From NCBI GenBank assembly GCA_029834535.1, contig JAQMWT010000125.1, forward strand, positions 54,910 to 118,909: a DNA stretch of 64,000 nucleotides, read 5' to 3'. Positions 50,351 to 63,200 of this stretch are shown one piece after another. Source of the DNA: Chrysophaeum taylorii (taxonomy: Eukaryota > Sar > Pelagophyceae > Pelagomonadales > Pelagomonadaceae). The stretch's first letter is position 1, and every line of letters starts with the position of its first letter. The translations under genes were made by a program, and so were the position numbers. Under the pieces are notes generated by a model. It was not told where the DNA came from. It did not search any database and saw only the letters and a program-made list of their open reading frames with translations.

Positions 50351-53300
50351 ATGCACAAGACGGCGGAGTGCGCGAATCTCGATCCCGGTGCTCGGGTCGA
50401 CGGCGTGCCGGCGGTGCTGCGATGCAAGGCTTGGGCGGAGATTGTGGGCGCCGAAGCGTTGGAGAAGAAGGGTTGTTCCGAGGAGAAGCGAGAGGGATGG
50501 GCGGGGCGGGCGCTCGAGAGTCCGCGGTCAACGCAGTGCGTGGACTGGGACGGTTTGATCGAGAGCGCGCAGTTGGTGTCGAGCCTGTGCCTCAAGGCGT
50601 CGTCGTCGGGGAATACTAATCCCTCTTGGTCGTCGTCGAGGGGTCGCGCTTTGTACGAGGCGTCGCAGGTGATCGGGGAGCTGTCGTGGCGGACCAAGGC
50701 CATTCGCGCGGCGAGCGAGGGGTACCGGTATGTCGCGGGGAAGGCGGGGGGCGCGGGCGAGTACACGGCGTGCGACGAGCGGTTCGCGTCGGGGCTTCGC
50801 GACCTCGCGCGCGACGTCGAGGCTCTGGATCCCGCGGGTTGCCTCGTGGCTCCGGTCGGGTGGGCCGACGGGAAAGGGCGCGGGCGCGTGGGGGTGGTGG
50901 TGTTGATGCGCGGGTCGGGGGCCGCCTCGGAGAGCTTTGAGGTGGTGATCGTGAACCGCGGCCACGACGCCGACGGCGCGTGCTACCATCCGGCCGTGGT
51001 AGATTCGCGCGACGGGTCGACGCGGCGGCGGCGCGCGGGGGTCGTGGCGAATGTCGCGCGCCACAAGCTCGCGCACGCGGCGACCTGGTTCGTGTTGCTG
51101 CGGGCGCTGGTGCTTCCGGGGGGGTACGGTGGTGGCGGCAGCGAGGACGATAGCGCGGCGCGGCGGCGGGGGTTCGAGGCAGCCCGAGAGTGGTACGAGA
51201 CGTGCGGGCCGTTTCTCGCGGGCGAGGCGAAGGACGCGCGGCAGGGTTTGCGCGAGGACGACGACTTCGACTCGTCGGCCGCCAAGAGCCGGTCCTCCGC
51301 GGCGGGCGAGGTGCTCGAGGCGGTCAAGTACGTCGCGCGGGCGCGCGTCGACGCCGCCGAGGCGAGGCGGTGCGTGGTGTGGGTGAAAGCGCGTGCTCTC
51401 GAGGTTCTAGCCGACCAGCTCGACGACGCGACCGACTGGAGCAGCACGCTGGGGGATTTGGATGTGCGGGTCGCGCGGGCGGCGGCGCGGGCCGTCGCGG
51501 CGGCGGCGGCGGGCGTCGAGGACGCTAGCCTCGCGGCCGCGACGCGGCTGGCGGTTTCGAGGGTGGACGCCAAACTCCGACGACGCGCGCTCGCGGCGGG
51601 GCGGCAGTCGCGGCCCGTGGCCGACGACTTCGCGCTTGTCGCCGACGCGGTCGCGTTCTCGAGCGTGACGGCGCTCCGCGAGCCGTCGTCGTCCTCGGTC
51701 CCGCGCGACGCGGGACCGCCGCGCGTCGAGCCGGTCGCGCTCCCGATCGACCTCGCGCGCGCGACGTTCCCGCTCGAAGACGGCGCCGCGTCGGTCGCCG
51801 CCGCCGCGATTGCGATGCGCCGGTGCGACCGCGCGTGCGTGTTGCTGGAGAACCAGAGGGACCGCATCCCGCGCGCGGCGGCCCGGCGGTTCGCGCTCGT
51901 GTCGTCGCTCTTCCTCCGTCAGCTTCCGTGCCCTCGTCCTCCCGACGAGCCCGAGTGCTTCTGGCGGTCGGGACTGAGGAGAGAGACCCAGCGCGACGCT
52001 CTCGCGCTCCTCCGGCGCCTCGCGCTCCACCTCGCGGCGGCCTCGGCGGCCCTCGAGCCGACGCGCGAGCTCGACGGCGAGCGCGCGCTCGCCCTCGCGG
52101 CCGTCGCGGCCGTGGCAGACGCGGTGTCTCGGGCGATCGCGATCGACGAGCCCTGCCCGTTTTCTTTGTTTTACGCGGGAAAGCGCGGCGGGCCCGTGCT
52201 TTTGTCGCGCGCCGAGAAGCCCTTTGGCTTCGATCTCCGGTTCTTCGCCGCCGACACGGCCCGCGCTCTCCTCCCCGAGCCGGCCCTCGTCGCCGCGCGC
52301 TCGTCGCTCCTCGACTACTTCCGGGCCGTGCGACGCGTAGTTCCCGCGCGGAACGTCGTCTTTAGGTGGGAGGCGCGCTGCGGCCCCGCCGCGGCCTCGC
52401 AGCCTCCGTGGGTCGCGCTCTCCCTCGGCGACGCCCGCCTCCTCGACCGGCTGTGCATCGCCCTCGCCTACGACGTCGCCCCGCGCGGTTCCGACCTCGC
52501 CGCTTACCTCGCCGGCGTCCGACCGGCTCTCCTCGACGACCTTCCCGAGCTCGAGAACCTTCGGGATATCGTCCTCGCTCTAAAGGCCGCGACGGCGCCG
52601 ACGGAGAGGGCCTGCCCTTCTTTGGGCGGCGGCGGCGGCGGCGCCCCGACCATCGCCGACGCCCGCCCGCGCTGGCGCCTCGCCGAATTGGACGGCGGCG
52701 ACGAGCGCGCGAGAGTCGCGCGGCGACGACACAAGTTTCCGGTCCGCCTCTCGGACGCCGTCGGCGCCAAGCTTGTGGTCCGCGTTTTCCACCGCGACCT
52801 CGATCTCTCCACTGGCGCGCCCCCGCCCGAGGACCTCGACGACGACCATCAGTTTTTCGTGGAGGACGACGACCTCGCGTTGAAGAGGGAAGCGACGCAA
52901 ACCGAAAAGCTTCTCGCGACGCTGAGAGCCGCGATCAAGGGTCAGGATATGCCGCGCGCGCCCCCCTCGGGGGCCGACGCCTCGCGGCTTGCGGGGGACC
53001 TTGTCTGCGACGAAAACGACGTCCTCCATCTTCCGGTGTTGCCGGGGGATTTGGGAGCCGCCGTCGAGGTCGTCGACGGCGAGGCGCGCCTCGCCGGCGA
53101 GCCGCCGCCCGAATGGGCGCTCCCGCCGCGCGACGTCGAGCGCCTTTTGTGCTACCTCACGGCCCCCTACCTCCGCCTCCCGTTGCTCCTCCGCTTTTTC
53201 GGCGAATCCGGCAAGGTCCGCGCCCTCCGCGACCCCCGGCTCCGCGCGTGCCTCGACGCCGTCCTCTTCGAGCCCGGTCCCTGGCTCCCGTCGAACGACG

Positions 53301-56300
53301 TCCTCGAAATCGACGCCGTGCCCGCAAAATCCCGCGCCCACCTCCGCACGCCCGCGGGCGCCCTCGCCAACGAGCTCGCTCTGGCCCCGAAACCCACCCT
53401 CGACGCGGTCGCCCGCCTCCTCGACCTCGCCCTCGACCTCGACGTCGGCCGCTTCGCTCCGTCGAGCGGTCCCGTCCTTCTCTTCGCCGTCCGCGCCGCC
53501 TCTCGCGTCCAGGCCTTTGCGCACGCCCTCGCGACATCGAGGTATTTTTTTCATCATCAGAACGATGATGATGATGATGATGATGTTCGCGATGGCAGCG
53601 GCCGCGCCTCGCTCGCGACGACGGCCGCCCGCGGCTTCGCCGACGCGCCCGAGGACTCGAAGCGCCAGTGCCTCGAGGCGGCTCGGACGCTCGCGTCGAC
53701 GCTCGCGGGCCGCGCCGCCCCCGCGCTCCGCCGCTGGCTCGGCCGCGCGAACACCACTGCCGTCCGGGCAAAGGTTCACGCGCACCTCGGCTACCTCTAC
53801 GGTCGGGTGGTCTTCTTCGACGATAAGACGCGCGAGGCCGCCGCCGCGGCCGTGATGGCCGCGCAGTGCTACGTGGCGGCCAACCCCTGCGACGTCGAGG
53901 TCTCGGACGTCGAGTTGTGCGGCTTGTGGCAGCAGCGGCGCGCCTGGCTCCTCGATTTCCTCCGGACCTCGCCGGCCGAGGCGAACGCCGCCCTCGAGGC
54001 CGCGGTTTCTGCCGTCGTCACTACCGCGAATACGACCAAAACGGCGGCCCGCGTCTGGCGAGAGTCGACCGACTACCCGGGCCGGTTCGCGCCGACGACC
54101 GCCGAGGACGACAGACCGCCGCCGGACGATGATGATAACGACGACGACGACGACGACGACCACGAGAAAGGAGACGAGGACTACCAGAAGTGGCTCCGCG
54201 CGCGCCTGACCAAGGCCCTCCGGACCGAGGTCGTCGACGTCCAGCTCGGCGAATTCGTTTTGCGGCGCGCGCGCCTCGAGCCCCTCCCGCCGCACGTCCG
54301 CGCGCACCGCGACCTCGCCGCGCTCGGCGTTCCGCCCGACGCCCTCGTCGCCGAGGTCGCGCAGCACGCCTTCCGCTCCTCCTACCGCGTCCTCGCCGCC
54401 CGCGTCGACGTCGCCGTCTGGCGACCCGACGAAAACGCCGCTCCCGCGGTCGATTCCGGCCGCGACCTCGATTCCAAGCTCAAGCCCGCCGAATTCTGGA
54501 TCCGCGACGCCCTCGAGAAGGTCCGCGAGCCCCGCGACACGCTCTACCTTCCGCGCGACGACTGCGGCGCCAAGCCGCACTGCGTCCTCCGGGGCTTCGT
54601 GCTCCGCGACGCCGACGCCAAGGAGTGGCGCGAGTGGCACGTCGCGCGCGACGCGGGCCTCGTCGAGGTCTACGCGCTCGTGGAGAACGCGCGCCGCTGG
54701 ACCCGCCGCCTCCTCCGCACGACGCACCCGCGCCTCTCGCTGGGCGTGCCGCGCGCCCACCATCACGACGACGACGACGACGACGACGTGCTTCCGGGCG
54801 GCCTCACGGTCGAGATCTCGCGCGTCGCCCACCGCCGCGTCGCGACTCGCCAGATCTTCGTCCCGCGGCGCGCGCTGAGCGGCGCGCTCCCCGATGCCCT
54901 CCTCGACGCGTACGAGTTCTGGCGCAACGACGACGACGACCGCGCTCTCGTCGGCCTCGAGAGAAAAAAAAAAAAAAAGTCCTCCTCGGACGACGACCCC
55001 TTTTTCGACGTCGTCGTCGTCCTCGGAGCGCGCGTCCGCCGCTTCGCGCTCGTCCCCAAAAACGCCAACGCCGCCGCCTCCTCCAAACAAGAAGAAGAAC
55101 AGGAGGAGGCGGTGGTGGAGACGACCCCTCGAAAACGAAAAGAACCAGAACGGCGCGGGTTTTTGAGCGGGCTCCTGTCGCGGCGGCGGACGTCGTTCCG
55201 CATGCTGCAGCGGTCGCCGGTCGCGGGGAGCGAAGCCGCCGACGCCGGGGCGGCCGCGGCAGCGCGCGCGATCGCGCTCCCCGTGCAGCGCGACGCCGAC
55301 GAGCTCGTCGCGAGACAGCCGCCCGAGGATCTGGTGTGCCTGCGGCACGAGCGCGCGGCCGTTCTCGCGACCAAGCTCGTGCGCCTCAACGGGCTGTCGC
55401 GCTCGCTCGTCTGGGCGCGCGCCGGCGTCGTCTCGCTCGTCGAGCTGCCCTCGCTCGGACTCGCGTTCTACTCGCCCGACCTCAAGAGCCGCGACTACGC
55501 CGGCTTCCGACTCGCGGCGCGCGACGACGACGTCGGCGACATGGACGAGCTCGGCGACGCGACCGACCTCCTCGACGCCCTCCCGGCGGCCCTCGTGCTG
55601 ATCGACGAGGTCGACTCCGCCCGCGTCAAGGTCGTGGTCCCCGCCCGCGAACCAGAGGGGGGCCACTTCGCGTACGACGTCGACCGCGTCGCCGCCGCGC
55701 TCGTCCCGCCCTCGCTGGCCGCCGCGGCCCACCTCGCCGCCATCCTTTATCGCGGCGGCCGGTACGCGGCCTGCGCCGCGCTCGCCGACGCCTGCGTCTC
55801 GGACGAGCCGAGGCCGACGGCCGTGACGGCGGCCCTCGCGAATATCGCCGCGGCGCCGCCCGCGCCCGAACCCGACGCCGTCGCCTGTCGGCTCCAGCTT
55901 CTGCTCGCCTGCCTCGACTCGGGCTGCGAGGGCGGCTTTACGGTCGACGAGCTTCCGTGGGACCTCGACGCCGAGCTCGCGGCCTACGTGTCGCGTCGCG
56001 ACGACGTCTCGGCCCACCGCCTCCGGCTCTCTACTTCCGACGAGAAGCGCTTGTTCTCGCTCCGCCCGCTCCCGCCCTTTTCGAGCGACGCGATCGACGC
56101 CCCCGTGCGCCGCGAGCTCAAGAACCGCGCGAGCGTCGTCGGCGGCCCCGACGGCGACCCCCTCTCGACCCCGCCGACCTTCGACCTCGCGAGGTGCGAC
56201 GACCCGCGTCGCTGGGTCGCCCTCTCGCTCCCCGACGAAAGATTCCGCCTCCCCGCGACCTCCTCCTTTTCCTCCTCCTACGCGCGCCCCGTCGGCTTCG

Positions 56301-59300
56301 AGGAGCCTTCCCCCTTCTCGACCATCCCCGGGGACTCCTCCTCCTCGGAAAACGCCGCCGACCCCCCGCGGTCCCTCGGCCTCTCGGGGGGGCAGGCGAT
56401 CCGCTGGATCCGCGAGACCTTTGGCGGATCCGCCGCCGCCGCCGCCGCCGTTACCCCCGTCCAAAAGTACTGCGTCGCCGTCTACGAGCTCCTCACGAAC
56501 ACGCTTCCGCTTCGGGTCGGCGACCGCGACGGTCCGTTCGGGTGGGGGGCGGCCCTCCTCGCGTGCGCGAGTCTCCCGCCGACGGCGTCGATCGACGACG
56601 AGGTCGCCGCGTCGATCCTCCACGTCATGGCAAACAACGCGAGCCTCACGCACAAGCTCGTGAAGAACGGCGTTTTGCGGAAGTACGCGCCGCCGCCGCG
56701 GCCCAAGAGCGTCGTCGAGAAGCTCGCCGCGTCGGGCCAGCAAAAGCAGTTGGCCGGGCTCTTCGCCGCGGCGGGCCGGGCGATCCGCGCGGCCAAGGCG
56801 CGCGGCGACTTGGCGGCACCGCACCCGGTTTTGCGCGGCTCCCAGGCGCCATCCTCCGACCTCGTGCCGATCGACGACGGCATCTACCTCGTCGTGACCA
56901 ACCTCGACAAGGCTCCCCGCCAGCAGCAGCAGCAGCAGAACTCGCCCCGCGGCGACGCGAATACCTCGCGCTTCTCGATCCGCGAGGCCGCGCGGGCCTT
57001 CGACGCGGTCGCGGCCGCCGCGGCCGCCAAGCGCGACCGCGTCGACGAGATCGAACTCGTTCTCGCCGACGGCCGCCGCGCCGTCTCCGAAGTCCTCGGT
57101 GATGATCGTTCGTGCCTCGTCGAGCCCCTCGGCTCGCTCGCGCGCGAGTTCGCGCCGCGACGAGAGGTATTGGTGTCGTCGCCTTTGCCTTCGACCGACC
57201 TCCCGTTCGAGATACGCTGGGACGCCGTTTCCGGCGAACCGACGGCCGCGAGCGCGGAAAGGCGCTTCGGCCGCGCGGCCGGCGCCCAAAGGAGGAGGAA
57301 CAACGACAACAACAACAAGCCGCAGCTCGTCGGGTTCGCGAGCGCCGAGACCCTCGATCTCGGCGCGGCCGCCGCCCAGCTGACGCGCCTGCGCGCCGCC
57401 CTCCAAAAGCGCCGAACCTCCGATGCCGAGGCCGCGAGGTTCGCGCGCCTCGCCCTCTCGCGCGTCGGCTTTGCCGACGACGACGTCAGGTTCTGCGCGC
57501 TCCGCGGCCACCGCGCGCCGCGCCTCGGTCTCGCCGCGCGCCTCGATTCCGCCGCGCGTCGCGAGGCGACGACCCCCGCCGATCCCCCGACGCCCGCGGG
57601 ATCTCTCGCCGTCGCCGTCGCCCTCCTCGAGGGCCGCGCCGCGCACGCGACCCGCTGCGCCGCTCGATGCGAGGCCCTCGCGGCCCGCCTCGACGCGGCG
57701 GCGACCGAGGCCCGCGCGGCCTCGTCGATTTCCGTCCTAAGGGAGCTCGTCCTCGAGGCCGAGACCCTCGCCGAGGCCCTCTGGGAGACGCGCGCCCACT
57801 TCTCGGACTTGGGCGACGGCCGCTTCTCCTACGACCCGCGCCTCCTCCTCGTCGAGGAGGCCTTTCAGATATTCCTGCGGCCTCCGCAGGTCGCGGCCAG
57901 CCTCGAGCTTTCGGAACGCGCGCGCTCCAAGCGCAGCACCATCAAGCAGATGATCATGGGCGCCGGCAAGACGACCGTCCTGATGCCGCTCCTCGTCTAC
58001 CTCCTCGGCCGCGCGCGCCTCGTCTGCGCCGTCGTCCCGCCCTCCCTCGTCGTCTTCACGCGCGACGCCCTCAAAGCCAAGCTCGGCCGCCCGAGCCTCG
58101 GTCACCGCCCCGTGCGTCGCCTCGTCTTCGGACGCCGCTCGAACGTGACACTCTCGCTCCTCAAAAAGCTCGACGCCTGCGCGCGCGCGGGCGGCGTCCT
58201 GCTCTCGGACCCCACGAGCGTTAAGGCCCTCTTTCTAAAGTCGATCGAGCTCCTCCACGGCCTCGACGAGTCCCTCAGGTCGGCGCGCGACGCCGTCGCC
58301 GAACACGAGATCGCCCAAAAGCGGAGCGCCAAGCGCTCCACCTTCGCGACCCTCTTCGCGAGCCGAAAGACGGCCGAGCGCGAGCGCCGCGCGGCCGACG
58401 CCCTCGGCGTCGCGACCCACCACCGCGCCGCCAGCGACAACCCCCAGGCGGTCGACGAGGCCGCGCTCCGCGACGAGGCGCGCGCGGCCAAGGAGGTCCT
58501 CCGCGTCCTCAAGCGAGGGGTCGCCATCATCGACGAGGTCGACGTCGTCCTGCACCCGCTCCGCTCCGAGCTCAACTGGCCCCTCGGCAGCCGGGCGCCC
58601 CTCGACTTCACCATCCAGACCACGCCCGTCGGCTTGCGCTGGCGCATCCCCTACCTCCTCATCGACGCTTTAGTCCTCTCGGGCGTCGCCCGTCTCTTTC
58701 ACCAGAAGAAGAAGAAGAAGCAGAAGGGGAAAACGTCATTTTTTTCCCAAAAGGATCGCCGCGGCGACCACCGCGACGACGACGCCGACGACGACAACCT
58801 CCTGCGGCTCCCGACCCGGCTGGACGACGGCGACGAGGGGGAAGACGACGAAGAGGGCGAAGACGAGGAGGAAGACGACGACGGCGGCGAATCTCCGGGG
58901 TCGTCGTCACAGCAGCAAAGACAGCAGCAGCGCGAGGACGACGAGGGCGTCGCGGCGCGGCGGGCCGTGCGCGCGGCGCGCGCGGCGATCGACGAGGAGG
59001 TGCGAGGCGGACTCGCGTCGGGCGCGCTGGCCCGGCAGCCGCACCTCCTGCTGCTGGACACAAAGTTCTACGACGCCCGGCTCCGGCCGGCGCTGGCGAC
59101 CTGGATCGTCCGGCTCCTGCGGACCTCGACGCGGTGGGCGGTCGAGTTCGCGGGCGCCGGCGTCGCGGGCGACCTCGGGGGCCTCGACGACGAGACGGTG
59201 CGCGCGTACGTCGCGGGCGACAGCGAGCGCGCCGGCGCGAGCGTGCACCGGCGGTGCTCGGACGACCAGGCAAAACTTTTGAACATGTACCAGTCGTGGG

Positions 59301-60202
59301 TGACGCGGATCCTGCCCTTCGTGCTGTCGCGCGTCGACCGCGTCCACTACGGGTTGTTGTCGGCCGACGACGTGCGGCGCGCCGTCCAGCGATTCCGCGA
59401 GCGCGAGGCCAAGGCGAGCCGCGTCGCGGCCGTGCCGCTCGCGCGGCGGCTCCTAGCCGTGCCGTTCATCTCCAAGGACGTGCCATCCGAGGCGTCCGAG
59501 TTCTCGCACCCCGACGTCCTCATCGGCCTGACGATACTCGCGGTCGCGCACGAGGGTTTGCGGCGCGAGGACGCGCGTCGGCTGTTGCGCGACCTCAAGC
59601 GATCCTTCGAAGCCGAGGCGCAGGACGAACCCGTCGTCGAGAAGCGCGCGAGCTACCGGCGCTTCGAAAGGTACGTCCTCGACGCCGGCGGGGTGATGCG
59701 CGGCAGCCGCGCGGCCAAGGACGCGCTCCGCGACGACGAGATCTGGCCGCTCCCGCTCGTCGACGCGAGCGACGCGGCGATCGTCGCCCAGATCTGCGAC
59801 CTCCTACGCGGCTCGCGGCTCGCGGCGCGCGACTATTTGTGGCGCCTCGCCTTTCCCGCGACCCTCGCGCTCAGGCCCGCCAAGCTCCACGCCTCGGGCC
59901 AGGAGCTCGGCGGCGACGCGATTTTTGGGGCGCGCATCGGATTCAGCGGGACCCCCAACGACCTCGTCCCGGCCGAGCTGTCGGTCGGTTACGACGCGGC
60001 CGCCGACGGCGAGATCGCGCGAATCCTCGCGTCGCCCGAGGTCGTGACCCTCGAGGTCGTCGAGCCGGGCTGGACTCCGCGGTCGCTCCTCGACCGCGTC
60101 GCGAGCGAGCCCTTCGACGCGCTCGTCGACTGCGGCGCGCTCATCACGCAGATGACTAACCTCGAGGTCGCGGCGTACGTGGCTTCGCGCCTCCCGCAAG
60201 AA

Positions 60203-60238
<36 letters not shown>

Positions 60239-63200
60239 TGTCTTTTGGAGGGCGTGCTCTGCTTCGACCAGGAGGACGCCCAGTTCCTCGTGCGCGGCGG
60301 CGCGGGCCCGCCGACGACCGACACTCTCGCTCCCGAGTGCCGCGTCACCTTTTACGATCACGCGCACTGCGCGGGCGTCGACATAAAGCAGAAAGTGGAC
60401 GCGACGGCCTGCGTCACCGTATCCAAGGACACGACCTACCGCGACTTCGCGCAGGCCGCGTTCCGGCTGCGCGGCCTCGGCCGGGGCCAGGCGATCGTCG
60501 TCTTGCTGCCCCCCGAGCTCCTGCCCCTCATCCGCGAGGCGACGACCAAAGCCGCCACCACGACCACCACCACCGTCCGCGACGTGCTCTCGTGGCTCGT
60601 CACGAACGAGATCCGCAAGGAACGGCCGAACTTTTACCTCCTCGCCGAGCAGAACGTGGCCAACGTCGTCCGCAAGGTCGCGCACGCGCACCTCGTGTCG
60701 CAGGTCGATTCCGTCGGCTCGGCGACGGCCGACAAGGCGCGCGTCCAGTTCCTCCGCGCCTGCCTCGACGTCTTCCGGACGCGCGTCGACTACACGGTCG
60801 AGAACGCCGTGCCCGTCTCGCAGCCGGCCTCGACGCGCGTCGCTAAAATCGTCGAAGAGCACGCCGACCTCATGAAGGACGCGCCCGACTTCGCGACGGC
60901 CCAGCGCTCGCTTCAGCTCGTCTCGCAGGCCGAGGCGGCGGCGCGTTCTCCGAAGAAGAAGAAGAAGATGAAGAAGAGAGAGAATGTTTTCGAGCGCGGC
61001 GAGGCGCGCGAGGAGTCGTCGTTCGCCGGCCAGCAGGAGCAGGAGGCCGAGGAGGAGGCCCAGGAGGAGGAGGAGCAGGAGCACCAGCAGCAGGTGATCC
61101 AGCACCAGATGGCAATCGCCGAAGAGGAGGACCGCCGCTACGACGAGCCGGAGACGCAACGGTACTCGCGCGCCGACGAGGCCCCCGAGCCCTGGTCCCT
61201 CGACCTTCTCCGCGCCGCGCCCCAGCTCATGCCCGCGTCGCGCCGCCACCCCTTCTACCCCCTCGAGGACTTCCAGGTCTTCAAGCCCTCCTACCTCGCC
61301 GCCGGCGGCGAGAAGCCTCCGAAGGTCGCGTTCCCCCGCGAGATCCGCGTCTCGCCGGGCTACCACCGCGCCCAATGGCGCGCTTCCGCGCCCCGCCGCC
61401 TCAAGAACGTCTCTGTCGTCCTCGAATACGCGCCCCCGGACGTTCTAGCGTCGTCTTCTTCTTCTGGTGCCGACGGAGGAGGAGTTGACGACGACCTCGC
61501 CGACGCCAACTACGACAGCCTCTTGCGCTCGCGATTAAGCCCGGCCGAGCTCCGCGCCGACGCGACGGCCGCCTCCAAGGCGGCCGAGCGCCTCGCGCGC
61601 GCTTATTCGACCTTCGCCGCGGCGACGGCCCCGCCCGACGAGGCGCGCCTCAGAGAAACTCTCCGCCTCGCGCGCGCCCCGGGACAACTCCACCACGACA
61701 AGAACAACAACGACGAGCTCCTCCTCCTAAAAACCTCGGCTGATGTCACTCCTCCGGTCGCGCTCGAAGAGCTCGACGCGCTCAGAGGCCGGCAGCTCCT
61801 GCGCGCGGCCAACCTCCGCGGCTCGAACGGCACCGAGCGCGACGCGCTCCCGGCGAACATGGGCTCGCCCGCCGAGGCCCTCGCCTCGAGCTACACGCGG
61901 CGCGCCTTGAGGCCGCGAGCCCTCGGGACCACCTACGTCGTCCTCTCTTTAAACGAGGCCGAGCACCTCCGGGGCGCGATGCACGCGCGGTTACGGTCGC
62001 GGCGGCGGAGTAAAGAAGACGACGACGACGACTACAAGGAGGACCCGCGGCTCGAGAGCGTCGCGCTCCGGCTCGTGGGCGCCTGGGACCCCTCGGCGCC
62101 CGGCGACGACGTCGGCGACGGCGTCGGCGTCGTCCTGGATGCCACGCCCGGTCGCCGGCCGCCTCCCCTCGAGCACGACGCCAAGGTGATGGCCTGTCTC
62201 CAGTTCTTCGACGTCGCCGACGAAATATCGCCGAGGCACGCGGCCCTCCTCCTCCGCGCGCTCCAGCGCACGCCCGTCGTCGAGCGGCTGAGATTCCGGG
62301 ACGACGTGAGCCGCTGCCGCCGCCGACCCCGCGTCGCCGCCTTCTCGACGGCCGGCTGGCTCGGCACCATTTTCGCCTCGGCGGCGGCGGCGACACGCGC
62401 GCGCCAGCCGGTTGGCGGCAGCGCGAACAACGCGACGGCGGCGACCGGCGAGGGTCCCGCCGACGACGACAAGACGGAGGAGGGCGACGAGGAGGCGATC
62501 GTCGCGGCCGTGGAGACGCGGGACGCGGCGCTCGCGGCCATCAATCGACGGCGCGCGAAAGACGAGGGCCGCGCCTCGGCGACCAAGCCGGCCATGCGAT
62601 TCGCGCACGCGGCAATCGTCCTCTCCGACGAGACGGCCGTGGTCGAGTACCGCGCGGCGCTCCTCGCCGTGCGCCGCGCGTTACGGCGACGCAACGCGCC
62701 CGCGACGGCCTTTTTGCGCCGCGCCGCGCGCGCCTCGCTCGCGGCCGCCGACGAGGCGAGGGCGAACGGATTTACGGTACCCTGCGCCGACGCCCTCTTC
62801 CCCGTCGGCGTGGTCGCCGCCGCCCTCCGCTGGCTCGACCTCGACTTCGACGAGACGCGCTCCTTCCCCGACCAACTCTACCCGTCTATCGCGAGCGCCC
62901 TCGACCTCAACGGCGACGGCTGGGTCGCCCTCGACGAGCTCCGCGCGGGTCTCCGCGACGCCAGGGCGTTGGAGGTCGACGACGATATGTCCAATAACGA
63001 CGCGCCCTTTCTCCCGATGCCGCGCCTCCGTCCGGTCGTGACCGAGGTCGCCGCCCCCCGAGTCGACGACCTCGCGCTCGCCGCGGGCCTCGCGGCGGCG
63101 GCGGCGCGAAGAAAAGTTGTAGATTCCGCCGCCGCCGCCGCCGAGGTCGTCGCGCCGCCGCGCAAAACGGACGAAACCACCCCGACCCCCGATTATCTTG

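Noticed and set aside
52580-57646. A 1,688-codon minus-strand ORF
   Set aside because: It is antisense to the giant DUF3638 frame, is extremely Arg/Gly/Glu-rich and has no domain. Long antisense ORFs are expected with GC-rich codon use.
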